From positions 162,019 to 226,018 of the forward strand of contig NW_006920874.1 of NCBI RefSeq assembly GCF_000417875.1: a DNA stretch of 64,000 bases, read 5' to 3'. The notes beneath the pieces are model-generated. The model did not search any database. It saw only the letters and a list, made by a program, of their open reading frames with translations, and was not told where the DNA came from. The translations under genes and the position numbers were made by a program. This document shows positions 30,564 through 43,187 of the stretch, in pieces. Positions within the stretch are counted from its first letter, which is position 1, and each line of letters begins with the position of its first letter. This stretch comes from Pseudozyma flocculosa PF-1 (taxonomy: Eukaryota; Basidiomycota; Ustilaginomycetes; Ustilaginales; Ustilaginaceae).

Positions 30564-33460
30564 CCTTCGTGGAGTGGGAGGAGCGATGATTTGTTTTGGA
30601 CCGAGGGGTGTTCGAACAGCATCGACGTCGCCGTGCCAAGCAGACTTCGATCGATGCCAACATCGGTGAAATGAGTTGACGGTGAGCGAGCGTGCATCGT
30701 CGTAATCGAGTACTGATCGGCGTGGATCCGTGTCCCAGAGCTTGCGCAGACGTCGAGATTCAGGCCAGATCGTGCTCAAGCTCCACTTGACAGACACGCT
30801 CAGACCACCAAGAACGAGGATCAGATCTGGCGGGCGCAGTTCTCGATCTCGTCTAGATAGCTGAGCGTCTCGACACCGCTTGCTGGGGAATCGAGAGCCT
30901 CCTCGAGCCTGCCACTGGTGGAGCATGCAAATGGAGCTTCTGGCCCCGTCACTGGCCCCGGCCCGACCCGGCCTCGTAGGGTTCGCTTGCATCACCACCA
31001 CTCGTGATCGACTAATTTGCACTTCGTTCGTGCTTCCTCGATGCCCGGACGTGGCGCTCTTTCACCTTTCAACACCCTTCCACGCACTCGCCCGTCGTCC
31101 ATCCCCTCCCATCCTGTCCTGTGTCCTGACAGTCGCAGCCAGAATTTTGTGCATGTCAATTGCCCTTCACAGGATTCCAGCAGATGGCTTTGTAGGACCA
31201 GCCCTAAGCTCCGCGTGCAAGCCTGCTCCGTTTCCGTGGGCATCTTTGAAGTGCCGGAACGGGTCGCTAGGCATCTCGCTCTCTTCTGGATCTCGTCTGC
31301 AGGTGTCCATATGGAGGCGTCCGCCGACCTCGCCGTCTCTTTGCTGACGTACCCAAGGGCAAGCAGGGCAAAGAACGGCCCCGGAAAGCTCAATAACCCA
31401 AGAGCAAGTGCGACGGAGCGAAAGTGGGTGGTAATGGAGGATGAGAAAGGAAGCAAGTGGTGAAGGCCGGCGTCTCATTACCTTGCTTGGCGGGTGGGGC
31501 CACGAAAAAAACTGCTCCTCTTCCGGCGCCGTTTTCCGTACGCCCATTCTCTCGTGCGGTGGGACGACGGCGTGCAGCTTAGCCCAACCCGTTCAGCCTC
31601 CGGCCTTGCAACGAGCTTGCCTCGGCGGTGCAATCACGACCTCTGCCCTTGCCACATCGCATCCGAGCCACAGCGAGATGGCCGACGAGCCGCCAACACG
31701 ACACCGGCTGGGTACGACACGCGAGAGCAAGGGCAACGGTTTCGGACTTTGGTCGCCGCATGTGCATGGTCTCGATCGCACGCCGAGCATGCACAGACGC
31801 TTCATCGTTCCCTTGCAGCGAGGTCCATACCACAGACACACAGGCACCAACCCTCCTGCTCCCTCGTCGGACGATCCTGCAAGGGGCGCTCGAGGCCCGA
31901 GCCGAGCGCATCAGAGGCTAGGTAGGGCACCATGAGAGTGTGGTCGATGACGGCCGAGGACCAGCGATGTCGCCCTGCTGGCCGTTCAAACGCTCGCTCA
32001 GGGGTCGGCGGCAGCGACTCCTTACATGGCGGCATTCTAAGCCCCGACTCGGGCGAGCTTGGCCACGTCGAATAGGTCCGGGGCGGCAACGCTCCCCGGC
32101 GCCCTGCTCATCTCCTTGTATATATACCCATGGCCCTCGATTCGTGGTCCCCGCGGCAGCATTGTCTTCAACTGCGATCCACTCCTTTCTCTCACTCGCC
32201 ACGACGATGTCCGTCAATCCAGCAGCCGACGGCCCGCTTGTTTCCCGACGTTGCAGCGCAATCCATCGAACCGCATCGCGCCTCCAGACGAGCAGCTCCT
32301 CGAGGACGGAGGAGCAGCCAAGCCCAAGTCGGAGGCGAAGTCCAGTGCAAGGATCACCTCACAACACGGGCAAGACCAGCCACTTCAGAAACGGTTGGCT
32401 GGCCAGCCAGGCTGTGCCACGCCTCGATACGGCCCGCGACGAGGTGAGCGAGACCTGGAATCGTGAGCCGAGTGCTGTCTCCGCCAGTCTTGATGGCAGA
32501 TTGACCCTTTGTTACCTCCTTCCACTTTCTTGATCACTCTGTGCCGACGTCTGCGGGGTCTCGCTGGCGCTACCTGGTCAGAACATGGCGTCGTCGCTGC
32601 CAAACCAGGTCCCACGTGTCCTTCGTCTGACAGCACGGAACAGTCCATCGGGCTCTCCGCCGGTGCTTTACGCTCGATGCCTCGGCCACAACTCAAAAGT
32701 GGGCCACGAACGACGTGAACACCGCTGCGGGATCGTAGAGGTGAGCTGGTCCGTCTCCGGAACTGTGCAGGCGACGTGGCTGGAACTGACCGATGTCCCA
32801 CGACGACGTTTGGCAGCGTCGGGCCTGCTCTAAGCCGAGCGCCCGCCCTCTCCCGTCTGCGGGGGGCTCCCTTTGCTGCCACTGTGCTTCATCGCCAGGC
32901 CAGACAGATTGCAGGACCGTCTCGGGCGAGCCACCAGTACCACACCATGCTCAACGTCCGAGCCTGCGTGCACCCTGGACTAGCTATAAAGGCCGTACCA
33001 GTATTGACGGACGTGAGGGACTCCTCGAGTCGTATCAAGCAGCCAGCATCGTCGTCAATCAGCGAGCATCTTAAACCCACTCGCGACCCCCTATGACCCA
33101 AACTGGCGGTGGCGAGATCGATGAGTGGAGCGAAAGGAGCATGTCCGACCAATGGCGAGTCCAGCCTTGCGCAAAGCCTCGCGCAGGGTCGCTGCGCGCA
33201 AGTGGAGCCAGCGTGCGCTACTACGAAGGCCTGCCTGCCCCGCCCTGATTTTTCGCCAGGTGCGCCGGAGGGGGAAGAGGAGGGGTGGCGCGCCGGCTGG
33301 GTCCATGCCCTGGTTTGCCACCCGCACCCATCCCAACCTCGTCAGCTCCCATTCATCTGCCGACGCCCTCTTCGTTCCTTCCTCGATCGCATCCTGACTT
33401 TGCACAATACGCTCTCGCCAGCCTAACTACCCCTACCGAGCCCATCCTCCGCCGGTCGCC
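30564..33460. other. Long intergenic region, no firm gene
   Basis: About 2.9 kb without a supported gene. A strong TATATATACC box (32119-32128) is followed 80 bases later by an ATG at 32207. That frame runs to 32533, or to 32718 if a 62-base GTGAGC...CAG intron is assumed. The predicted peptide is Ser/Arg/Pro-rich with no domain, so it is only a possible small or decayed gene. Confidence 0.4.
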
Positions 33461-36151
33461 ATGGTGGAGCAGGCTCACGCGACCATCGAGCGCTATCTGA
33501 CCGTCTGGGGCACTGGAGGTGCGCTAGAGGAGAACGGCGGTTCCGCGAGCCAGCTCCTCCACCAGCTGCAGTTCCTCTCACCTGGCGTAGGCGTCGACAA
33601 GACCGAGTTCGACTCGGCATTCTGCCGGCTGCATCAAGCCGGAGGCATCGTCCTCGACATCGCTCAGCTCGAAAGATTAGCTCTTCTTGGACACGAAGCC
33701 TTCGTGTGGCCCGCCTCCTGATGCCGGACGGCCCTTCTTTGCTCCACACTAATCAGCGACCTCGACACCGTATGCCAGACATCGGCTCGAGACCCGGAGA
33801 CTACGAGCTTCGTTGCCTACATCAGGGGGCTGCCCGTTCGCCTCGGCGAAGCCACCCAGTGGGCGATCGAGCACTCCCAAAGCTTCCCGGGATCATGGCT
33901 CCGGGTCAATAAGCTTATCGACCACCTCACACGGCTGTCGGAGGATCACGGGGAGGACACCGAAGTACTCCTCCTCTACGCTGGCTCTACCAAGAACACG
34001 GTGTCCCAGCGTCAGCGAGAAGATGTCAGCGTGATGAAGGCCTGGCTCGAGGCTGCCGAGAGCGATGCCAACATCACCCTACTGAACTTCTTCCTGGCCA
34101 AGATGCATCAACAGGACCGTCTCGGTACCGTCCGCCTCTGGGCGGTGTACCAGCCTCCGCAACTCAACTACGACAAGCTGCAGCTCGCCGAGCGGACCCT
34201 CACCGCTTTCTTGCGTTGGGAGACGACCCTCAACATGATCGCAGGCGGGTCGATCGACAAGGCTTTTGTGCCCGAGGAGCTGCGTCCCTTCATCCGAACA
34301 CTGCGCGCCCCCTCCTCTGCCAGCGCCAAGCTCATCTTCGCCACGGCCTCCGACGACAAGAGGAAGCATGTAAAGGCCTCGAGGGTACGGCAGCTCATCA
34401 AGACGGTGCAAGGCAATGGGGCACAGACATGCGAGACAATCGACATCAGCGACGTCCTCAGCTCTACGAGGCGTGCGCGTCACGTCGTCGTTCTCGCCGA
34501 TTCAGTCGACTGCTACTCGGTGGCCCAGGCATTGCTGGCGTCCGGGTTCAAAGGCCATCTCTGGTCGGCCAGAGATAAGAAGTCAGAGACTGCTGCCAGC
34601 GCGGGCCAGGCAGTCGACTTCTGGCGGATCACGCCCGGCCAAAGGATGGGCATCCCCGGCCCGACCGGCTTCGCACTTTTCATCGACGAAGCCACGGGAG
34701 AGACGGCAGCCCTCCTGTCGACTGTCTCTCCCCTGGCCCATTTCCAGAGGCAGTCGGCAGGAGCGGCGGTGAACACGGAGGTGGCAACAGCGGTCGTGCT
34801 CGGCGTCAAATTGATCCAGCTTGACATCCGCACCCCCAACTTCGACCTGACGGCCGACATGAGTCAGCTCTTGCACTTCGGCGAGGCCTGCGTACGGGCG
34901 CGATATCTGGCCCTGTCAACTTATGCCGACACAACGCTGGCCCCCGACCAGGTGCTGGAGCGCGACGACCTTTGGTACCAGCTCCAAGCGAAGGACAAGC
35001 GCATGGCTCTCCTTGACGAAAACAACGAGCTCAAAGCCGACAAGGCCCACATGTCGTGGCACCGACATCTGCTCAAGCTCGATGGGGCAAGGGACACGTT
35101 CTTCATCAAGACGAAGGAGCTCGGAGACGCGCTTCATTGGGAGGACGGCCAGGTGGCCTTGGCCGCCGACTCGCCTGCAGGCGGTCCCTGCCTTGTCCTG
35201 ATCGGCAGAGACACTCGCGATCCCGCGCACACACAAGAGCTGCATCGCTGGCAGGTCTCCGGGCTGGCATGCGCTTCAATCGTTCTCGACATCATGCTCG
35301 CCGACGGCATCATCTCGCCTGACGAGTTCGAGGCCATCAAGGCCCGAGAATCTCGAGAGCCCAGCAACAGCCGGAACCGCCAACACGGTATCGCCTCGCT
35401 CGATCCTTCGTCGATCTTCACGACGTTCAGCCTGGCCGTGAGCGCCCAAATGACGACAACCAAGGCTGGCGAGAGGAACATCACCTACAACCTGAGGCCG
35501 AAGGCGACGGACTCGCTCAAGACCAAGTACGGCGTTAGCGAGGACAGCCGGCTGAGCTTTGGCGGTACGATCTCGTTGATCAAACTCTCGGCAGGCGGGC
35601 GTAGGGCGGCCTTCTTCCGCTTCACAAAGCGTGGACTCGGCGTCTTTGCTCTTCCGGACGGCAAGAACGATCTGACTCCGATCTCGTCGGAACAGGCTGA
35701 CCGAGAGGGCACGCTCATCGCCGAGCTGACTCCGCTTTACATTCAGGTACAGGCGCGCCTCCACGGAGGCTGGTGGGCGCTTCTCAAGGAGCTCCTGTGG
35801 AAGTCGGCCCCGGCGCAGATCCAAGCGAGCCAGCAAGATGTCGAGATCGAGGACCTGAAGCACCAGAGGAGCGGCAAGAAGCGGATCGCCCCGGAGAAGA
35901 TCCACGCCCTCGGGCTTGAGATCGCCGAACGACATTCCGAGCCTGCACCGCCCAGGAAGCGGAGCAGGGGGGAAGGACCCGGCTTGCCCCTCTTGCCAGA
36001 GGTCCAGGAGGCGCTCCAAACCGGAGGTAGCGTCGAGGAAGCGGTGGCCGTCGCGCGCGGTGAGGTGGACCTCGACGTGCTGCGAGATCAGATGGCTTTC
36101 ATTCAGGCGCTGTCTCCGGAGCTGTTTACAGACGAGGCGGACGACACCTGA
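33461..36151 (+). CDS. 871-residue protein of unknown function, multicopy family
   Basis: Exon 33461-33703, a 75-base intron (GTGTGG...CAG with a CTAAT branch site 27 bases before the acceptor) and exon 33779-36151. The donor is unusual, so the junction is less certain than others in this window. No domain is firmly recognised. Near residue 145 the segment LLLYAGSTKNTVSQRQRED looks like the first motif of GIY-YIG nucleases, which is only a resemblance. The C-terminus has a likely nuclear signal (PPRKRSR) followed by an acidic tail. Diverged, stop-riddled relatives lie at 41.0-42.9 kb on the opposite strand. They align over LLSTVSPLAHFQRQ, ARYLAL and LWYQLQAK, among other segments. A multicopy family with decayed members suggests a mobile or selfish gene. 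Confidence 0.7.
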
Positions 36152-37387
36152 GCCTTCCCAACGCCCCAGCCTCATCGCTCTGCCCCTTTCACACGGCGGC
36201 GCATCCTCGAACCAACTGCACGGAGACGGTCTAGCGAGCCTGACGGCGCGGCGGGTGGGGAGGCGAGCTTGTCGAACCCCGCCGTCGGGCGGCTCGGTGG
36301 CAGCCCGGCCGAGGGCGGAGCATCGTCGGCCTCCGAGTTCACGGCGACCGCGGCTCAATCCTGAGACAGACAGGCAGCTCCAGAGGCGAGGGCGGTGGGG
36401 CTTGCGGGTACATGTTGAGCGGCGGCGGGGTTACCAGCTCACGGCACCCTGAAGATGGCTGCGGGTTGCCGGTCCGCGATGTTGTATCGACCTGGGCCCA
36501 AAAAGGGAACATGGCACTGGTCACAGCAGATCCTCGGGGCATAGTCGGCGGCGCGGATGAATGCGAAGGTGGTGGCGAGGTCGGCCAGGTTGGTTCCGAA
36601 TATGAAGTCGTCTGCCGGAGACGTCCGGGCCTTGGATGTAGGTCGGCTGTGGCGGTGCGTCCGTGGAGGCAGGGCCAGCTAGCGGCGCCGCCGGACAGGT
36701 GAGCCCGAGTGCTGGGATGCAAGGCCTGGTCGGACTGAGCGATGGTGGACGTGAGGTGCAGTAGTGCAGAGACAGTGTTGCACTGAAACCGCTCGAGGAG
36801 CGACCTGGAGGGTGACGATCCGCGCTGCGTTGTCCTCGTGCTGAAGCTACAGGCCGCGCTGTGCGCTCTCGGAGGGTACGGTGAGAGACGATGCGAAAGC
36901 ATCCTCAGCGGCTGGGTCGGCGGCCCGTCGTCCATGGGCGAAGGCGCGGCAGAGGTGACAGAGGCTTACCTATCGCCGCTGGCGACATTGACGGAAGCGG
37001 ACGAAGGTACGCGACTGTAGCCCTCGGCCCGGTATCCACCTGGACTCCTTTGCCCGAAGATCAGGTAGAGGCCTGAAGAAGGATGGTCGAGGGAAAGGGG
37101 GCGTCGAAGTGGTTGTAAGTGGTGAGGCAGGGAGGTTTAGCGGCAGCGCGTACACGATCCATGACGTCCCGCATCGAAGCCTTGTCGACGCTCGGGAACT
37201 ACTCTCACTCTCGTAGAGGATTAGAACGGGCGCACCTTCGGTCTGATGGCCTAGGTCGAGAACTGCGGGGTGGCGAGAGGCAGCGTGCAGTCGATGTCGA
37301 GAGGGTCAGCACGCCCGCCGCGGCGTTGGATGCTCACCCAGGCCGGCCGTATGAGTGGCCATCCTCTTAGCACTGCGGACAACATTG
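36152..37387. other. No supported gene
   Basis: A minus-strand frame at 36339-36935 (198 codons, ATG start) is Pro/Ser/Thr-rich with no domain. I do not call it. Nothing else was noticed before the GGTGGC repeat. Confidence 0.4.
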
Positions 37388-37650
37388 GTGCACGGTGGCG
37401 TTGGTGGTGGCGGAGGCGATGGCGGTGGCGATGGCGGTGGCGGTGGCGGTGGCGACGACGGTGGCGATGGCGGTGGCGAAGGCAGTGGCGATGGCGGTGG
37501 CGATGGCGGTGGTGGTAACGATGGCGGTGGCGATGGCGGTGGTGGTAACGATGGCGGTGGCGGTGGCGGTGGTGGTAACGATGGCGGTGGCGGTGGCGCT
37601 GACGGTGACGGTGTCGCTGACGGTGACGGTGGCGCTGACGGTGACGGCGC
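37388..37650. repeat. GGTGGC-type microsatellite
   Basis: About 260 bases made almost entirely of GGTGGC, GATGGC and GGTGAC hexamers, with 30-base higher-order units (GATGGCGGTGGTGGTAAC) between 37490 and 37590. All frames are open and encode Gly/Asp-, Ala/Val-, His/Arg- or Pro-rich strings. These are artefacts of the repeat. Confidence 0.95.
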
Positions 37651-39683
37651 TGGGACGCCAAGCCGGAGAGCGATTGAGCGGGTCTGTTCCCGGGACACGT
37701 TACGTTGGTGGTCGGAAGCTTGTCGGGGCTCTCCAGGCTGCACACGCTGCACTCGCTGGCCACTCAGAGGCCACGCCTCGGCGGATCATGTATCTGGCTG
37801 GGCTTGGCTGGGTTGGCTCGGGTTGGTGGTGGGTCGGAAGAAAGACGCGCCCGGTCAGGAGGCAAAAACCACCCCCCAGCCCCTTTTCAACCCCACCACC
37901 ACCTACGTCCCCCTCCACCCATTCTAGTCAACGCCACACAGCCGGACGCTCACCACCACCACGTACCTCGGTCACCATCCGCCCCGGAACTGGCCTTCGT
38001 CGGACTGGAAGAGACCCGTCTTTGTGCGGGATCACGCAGAACGTATCGAGGATGAGTCGCAGCGGCTCCCGGCACGTACCAGCGCGACGCAGCGCGGTAG
38101 CTCCTCAGCTGACCACACCCTAGCCCCGAGCCGGCTCTTCCGCCCACCCTGCGAGCTTCTCAGCGACCACTGCACCAGCTCCGCTCGGCCGCTGCGGCTG
38201 ATTGCTCCCTCGACGCTGCAACCGACAAGATTCTCATACCACGGCCAGACGGGCTAGAAGAGCGCACAACGGCGGTCGCGGCTCACCAGAACTTAGGCAC
38301 GATAAACGATCTCGGCGGCCCCTTGCGGATGTTGCCCGAGGCTGACCAGGGCCACGTATGACTGCGGAGGCAGACGGATGGCCATGCCAGCTCTTCGAGG
38401 CCCCGCCGCCTCGGCGCTCGCTCCTCGACCCGTGCCCGCGCCGCGCTGTCCACCGCCCTCTCAAGAGACGCCCCTTCCTCCCCTCCAAGTGCCGAGGGCC
38501 GCGTCGACACAGTGGTCGATGTCCGCCCGAGGCTGGAGGTGCTCCGGGAAGAAGGACTCGAGCAGCGAGCGGAAGAGCTGGGTGTGCTCGGCTGAGGGGT
38601 CGGTCGGGCACTCTTCCGACTCGGCGACGCTCACCGTAGCCGTTTCGTCGTTCACAGGCCGACCTCGTCTAGCCTTGGACCGTCTTCCGGGATCGGCCGC
38701 CACCATCACCGACACCGCCGCCAACACCGCCGCCGCTGCCAGCGAGAACTGGCGAGAGCGAGAGCGTCTCTGTGTCGCCGTTGCCGTACCCGGCGCTGTG
38801 CTGGCGTAGAGAGAGACGGGCGACCGTGCCGCCTCCCCGACCTCGTCCTACCCGCGCTTGGGGCACATCAAGGCCGGTCGGTTCGTTCGCAGCGGCAGCA
38901 GTGTCACTCGTGCCCACAGAAGGATCGACCTCGTGTTGCACGCCATCGTTCGGTCGGCCTCGACTTCTGCGTCGCCGGCCGAGGTCGACGGCCGGCCCTG
39001 TCGTCGACCTCGGCCACGGGCATCGCCGCGAGCTCTCTCCCGCCCTGGCGATGGGCAGCCGTGTCATCCGCTGGCTGAAGAGCTGCAACTCGATCACCAC
39101 CACGGCCCCGGCCGACATCGCCAACGCTGCCCCCGCCGCCTCACCTGTCGCCTGGGCCGCCGCGATGGAGCGAGTCATCTCGAGGAAGCACTGCTGCCTC
39201 ACGCAGAACCTGGCCCGAGGCAGCACTTTTCCCGGCGTGGGGAGCATCAGTGTCAGTTGCCACAGTTGGTCCAGCCGGAGCCGGCGGCTGCCAACGTCCT
39301 CCGGGGTTGCCGTCGTGCAAACAGAAAACTTTCTGCCGATCGTGGAACACCATCTGCGCCGCGTGCGAGACCTCAGCTCGGTCTTGTGGCTGACAGAGCT
39401 CCTGGCCAAGTGACGGTGGCAGGTGGCGGCAGCGTCCGTGACGGTGGCAACAGCTGCTGATGGCGAGGTGGACGTCCAGCTCCTGGACGAGACCGTCGTT
39501 GCAAAGAGCTGCGGCACCGGCGCCTCTGCAGACGAGTCCGACGGCAGGCTGATGGGCATGCGGCTGTCGGCGCGTCCCTTGAAGGCCACGTCGTCGTCGT
39601 CCACGTGTGCATCGTCGTTGTCGCAGACCGGCAGCGCCTGCAGCGGTCCAGACTCGGGCGGCACCTCGCCGTCGCAGTCCGGC
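37651..39683. other. No firm gene
   Basis: A minus-strand frame of 331 codons (38669-39664) and plus-strand frames opposite it are open, but I recognise nothing in them. The minus frame directly continues a cysteine-containing stretch at 39.68-40.0 kb (DCWRDNEPDCDGEVPPES), so part of it may be the remains of a gene. Confidence 0.35.
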
Positions 39684-40110
39684 TCATTGTCGCGCCAGCA
39701 ATCCGCCGGCCCGGTGCTTGACGTAGATCACCCTCGTGCTCGCTCCGGCCTCCGCGCCGAGCTCGAGCGTTTGGACCGCCTCGCCGCCCGCCTCGTAGCA
39801 GTAGACCTGCGTACAGGTTCCCCGGGTGATGTTGTGGCCGCAGAATGCGGTCGTCTTCCTCTTGTCGCCCCGGCCGCCAATGAGGCCGACACAGGTACTT
39901 GTATGCGAGGACGGCGTCCCTCTTAGCCTCATGGGCGGCGTGGCGGCTCTGCGTATCGTGGGCGGGAGGCGAACGTTGGCGTGTGCCTTGTTGCTTCTTG
40001 ACGCCATCGAGTTGAGAGGCGACCCCCTGTTGGACGATGGCGGCTACGTCAACGGCCAGGAGTGATGCCGGATTGGATTGCTGAAGCTGACCGGGCAAAG
40101 CTCGCATTTC
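39684..40110 (-). pseudogene. Possible broken secreted cysteine-containing protein gene
   Basis: On the minus strand an ATG near 40107 opens a leader-like stretch (MRALPGQLQQSNPASLLAVDVAAIVQQGVA, split). A different frame then carries a cysteine-rich segment with C-X16-C-X8-C-X4-C spacing (GHNITRGTCTQVYCYEAGGE) and ends at 39684. A third frame continues with CWRDNEPDC. Switching frames twice without good splice sites suggests a broken gene rather than introns. The spacing does not match the family at 5.1 and 14.8 kb. Confidence 0.3.
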
Positions 40111-40989
40111 TCGGTGGGTGAGTGCGACGAGGCGGGTGGGTTGCCAACGGCCTGGGACCTCGCCGCGACCGGAGCAGTCGATGAGGAGAGAAACTGTGCG
40201 GAATCGACCATCCTGAGGCATGCGGCTTTGCGGGTGAAGGAGGAGGGAGACGAAAGTGTCGAGGACAAGGGCGACGATGAGAGATCGGCGTTGTACGTGT
40301 ACCCAACGGCAGCATCAAGCCCAAAGTCCGACGAGGCGAAGGTGGGTGACTGCGGCGGACGCCAGCGGCGCTCGGAAAGGGATGCCCATGAGAGATGATG
40401 GTCTCTGAGGAGCGACGGGAGCATCACGCCATGAAACGACGGTGGGTGGGTACCTGCTCAATGGCATTCAGTATTGGAGGACGATGGAGGTCCGGCAAGC
40501 GCGATGTTGACGTTCGATGCGGCTGTGGGAGCCTGGAGGAAGCGAAGAGGAGGAGGAGGGACCGCTCGTGTCTTAAAAAGCGAGATAACGGACGCCGGGA
40601 TGAGCAGATGGGCGGCTGCGCGCGGCTATGGGCCGACCAAGGCTCAGAACACTCGGGACCGAGGCAGGCCAGCTGCGCGACAGGCGGCACGGAAACTACC
40701 ACGGGCTCGTCCTATTAGCCACTGCAGCCTACATCTGTGCAAGGTGGTGTTGATGGTGCTGGGAGGGCCAGCGGAAGAGCAGATGACCAGCGGGGCAGTT
40801 GAGCCTCAGAGCGGGCACTCTGCCAGGCTGAAGCACGATTCCCGAAACTATCAATGCTCCCCTACTCTCAGCAGCTTGATCAAGTGGTGCACTGGAACAT
40901 GAGAAGAGTGTGATTCATGCTCCCTATAGGAATGCTGTAGGATGCAGTTGACTGAACAAAGCTCATATAATTGGTGCAAGCAATTGCAT

Positions 40990-42520
40990 ATGCTGATATC
41001 TATCTAGCTGCTGCAGCTGGGGCTATGACAAGAGAGAGAAAGAAAAACAATAGCCCAAATCTTGGTTGTCTTTGTCTGTTGACAAGAGAGTGATGGGCTC
41101 TTCCTCCAGCCCCTGCAGCAGTGCAACTCCCCCCTGCCTGATATAGCTATGCCTTACACCATGTAGATCATGCCAATCTGAAGGATTGAAAGGTTCAAGT
41201 TGTCCTTGACACGATACATATGAGACAGACAAGTGCTTGCCTTAGGCCAAAAGTTGAGGATCTATGTCTTGAAGCCCTCCTTTGGCTTCCTAGGTCCGTG
41301 CTGGACCGCGAGATTGAAGACCTGGATGCCTGAGCCCGGCTGGATCGAGTCGATCCCCTGCTGCTGGTTCCTTCTCCGTCCAAAGGAGCGGTTGTGCTGG
41401 CCCTTCCAGCGCTGAAGTGCTTCAGCTGTGATGGTCTTGTCCTAGACCATGACGTCAAAAATCATGCTGTAGGTCTTGATCAAGGACATTGGGGGCCATT
41501 GGTAGAGAACCTTGATGTCCTTGTCATCACTGTCTGTTTGGCCAACCAATAACAGGGACAGCACCCAGGGTGTGCTGGACAAGGCGCCGCCTGGCAGAGG
41601 GATTGAGGGTGTGCTGGCGCTGCCTGGGGGATTGGAATGTGGATGCAGTCAGCGTGATTGCAGCCAGACCCACCAAGGTCATCTTCCATGTCTTGCTTGA
41701 TGAAACAACTTGAGCAGAGCCTTGTCCCTGCTTTGAGATAAATGTGGGAGGTTCTCACCTGTCAAGAGGACAAGACAAAAAGAAGCAGTTGAGCCACTCC
41801 ATCAACTTGTCCAAAAAAGATCATCTGCACATCAGTCAACTGGCATCACCACCTGAGACTTGCAAACATTGCCAGAGATGTCTCATGCTGTCAGCAGGGG
41901 TCTAATGCCATTATGTATCAGCAGTATCTCATCTTGTCAGACAGTGCTGCTTGCAGGCATGCTTGGCAAAATCATCAGTGATTGGGCCGCAAAACAGATG
42001 CCCTGGACTGCATTGTGTGTGCAGTGCATCTTTCATGCATCTTTCAAGTACATGAGCAAGGTGCTTCCTTGTTGCTGCCCTGTACTTTGCTTGGAGCTGG
42101 TACCAAAGGTAGGGGCATTCCTGGACCTGGTAGAGGGCCAGCGTTGTGTTGGCACAAGCCAACAGTGCCAGATATTGGGCTTGCAAGCAAGCCTAGCCAA
42201 GTCGCAAGAGCTGGATGATGTTGGCTGTCAGGGTGAAGTCTGAGGTGCGGATATCCAGCTGGAGCAACGTGAGGCTGAGCGCAACTGCTGTTGCAACCTC
42301 CGTGCATGCAGCTGCTCCTGCCTACTGTCTCTGAAAATGGACCAAGGGAGAGACAGTCGACAGAAGGACTGTTGTCTCCCCTGTGGCCTTGTTATCAAAC
42401 AGCGCAAAGCTGATTGGGCTGGGGATGACCATCCTCATGCCAGGCACGATCTGCCAGAAGTTGACTACCAGCCTTGTACCAGTTTTGTACCAGTCCTGTA
42501 CCTGGAACAAATCTGTCACA
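40990..42520 (-). pseudogene. Decayed copy of the 871-residue protein gene (33461-36151)
   Basis: Translated pieces on the minus strand align in order with the intact protein. FWQIVPGMRMVIPSPISFAL matches FWRITPGQRMGIPGPTGFAL; ATGETTVLLSTVSPLVHFQR, AQYLALLACANTTLALYQVQ and LWYQLQAK follow. Then come MIFDVMV-stop-DKTITAEAL, QQQGIDSIQPGS and a C-terminal YIRQGGVALLQGLEEEPIT segment. TAG codons and frameshifts interrupt it. Many differences from the intact gene are C-to-T or G-to-A at former CpG sites. The region is much less GC-rich than its surroundings, with extra unrelated sequence around 41.53-41.93 kb. It is a pseudogene. Confidence 0.8.
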
Positions 42521-42764
42521 CAACAATGATGACAAACATGACAACAAGAAAGCCAACCTAGATGGTGTTAGCAATGGCAATGCCAAGAGGGCAGGTGTCC
42601 AGGTCATCATGATGAAGGTGCACAGCTTTGAGACCATGCTCATTGGTGCTGTGCTGGTCAAGCAGGCAAGCAGGTTGGTGAGACAAGTGCTGGTGGAAGG
42701 AGAGGAATTTTGAACTTGTGCAGCCTAGCACCTCTTTGAACTAGACTGGTGAACCGTCCTTTGA

Positions 42765-42860
42765 AGCCTTTTGCTGGCCCACCATTGTATGTCTTGATCA
42801 GCAACATTGCCTGCCATTTGCAGAGGACCTTGATGTCTTCTTCTTCACATCAATGATCAG
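42765..42860 (-). pseudogene. Fragment of a second decayed copy of the same family
   Basis: The minus-strand peptide DIKVLCKWQAMLLIKTYNGG closely matches DIKVLYQWPPMSLIKTYSMI in the 41-42.5 kb relic. In the intact protein this corresponds to the HRWQVSGLACASIVLDIM region. It lies upstream of the relic on the same strand, so it must come from another copy, arranged head-to-tail. Confidence 0.55.
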
Positions 42861-43187
42861 GAGTGTGTCAAGCTGCAAGCGCAAGCAGCAGCAGCACTTG
42901 TTGGCTGCAGCCTCACCAGATGCTGCTGCTGCAATTGACCTCACCAAGCTGCCAGAACTCCTCTGTTGCTGCACAGTCGTTCAACAAGCGCATGCCTTTT
43001 TTCGCGCCCACATCAGGCCCGCTTCATTGGACTGATGTCAGTCGGCACAGTCCTCTGCCCTGGCTGCTTCATTGTAGCACTGATGTCGGCCGGCACAGAC
43101 GTCTGCACACTCGGCTCGCCCACGGCACTTTGAAAACCATTGCACGGCCACCAAGTCACGATTGCTTGAGAAGCGCGCGTGGACATG

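Noticed and set aside
32207..32718. Small gene after a TATATATACC box, with a possible 62-base intron
   Set aside because: TATA, ATG and splice signals are plausible, but the peptide is Ser/Arg/Pro-rich with no domain and alternative frames look no worse. Mentioned only in the intergenic entry.
36339..36935. 198-codon minus-strand frame with an ATG
   Set aside because: Low-complexity Pro/Ser/Thr-rich composition, no domain, no promoter signal and no supporting neighbour.
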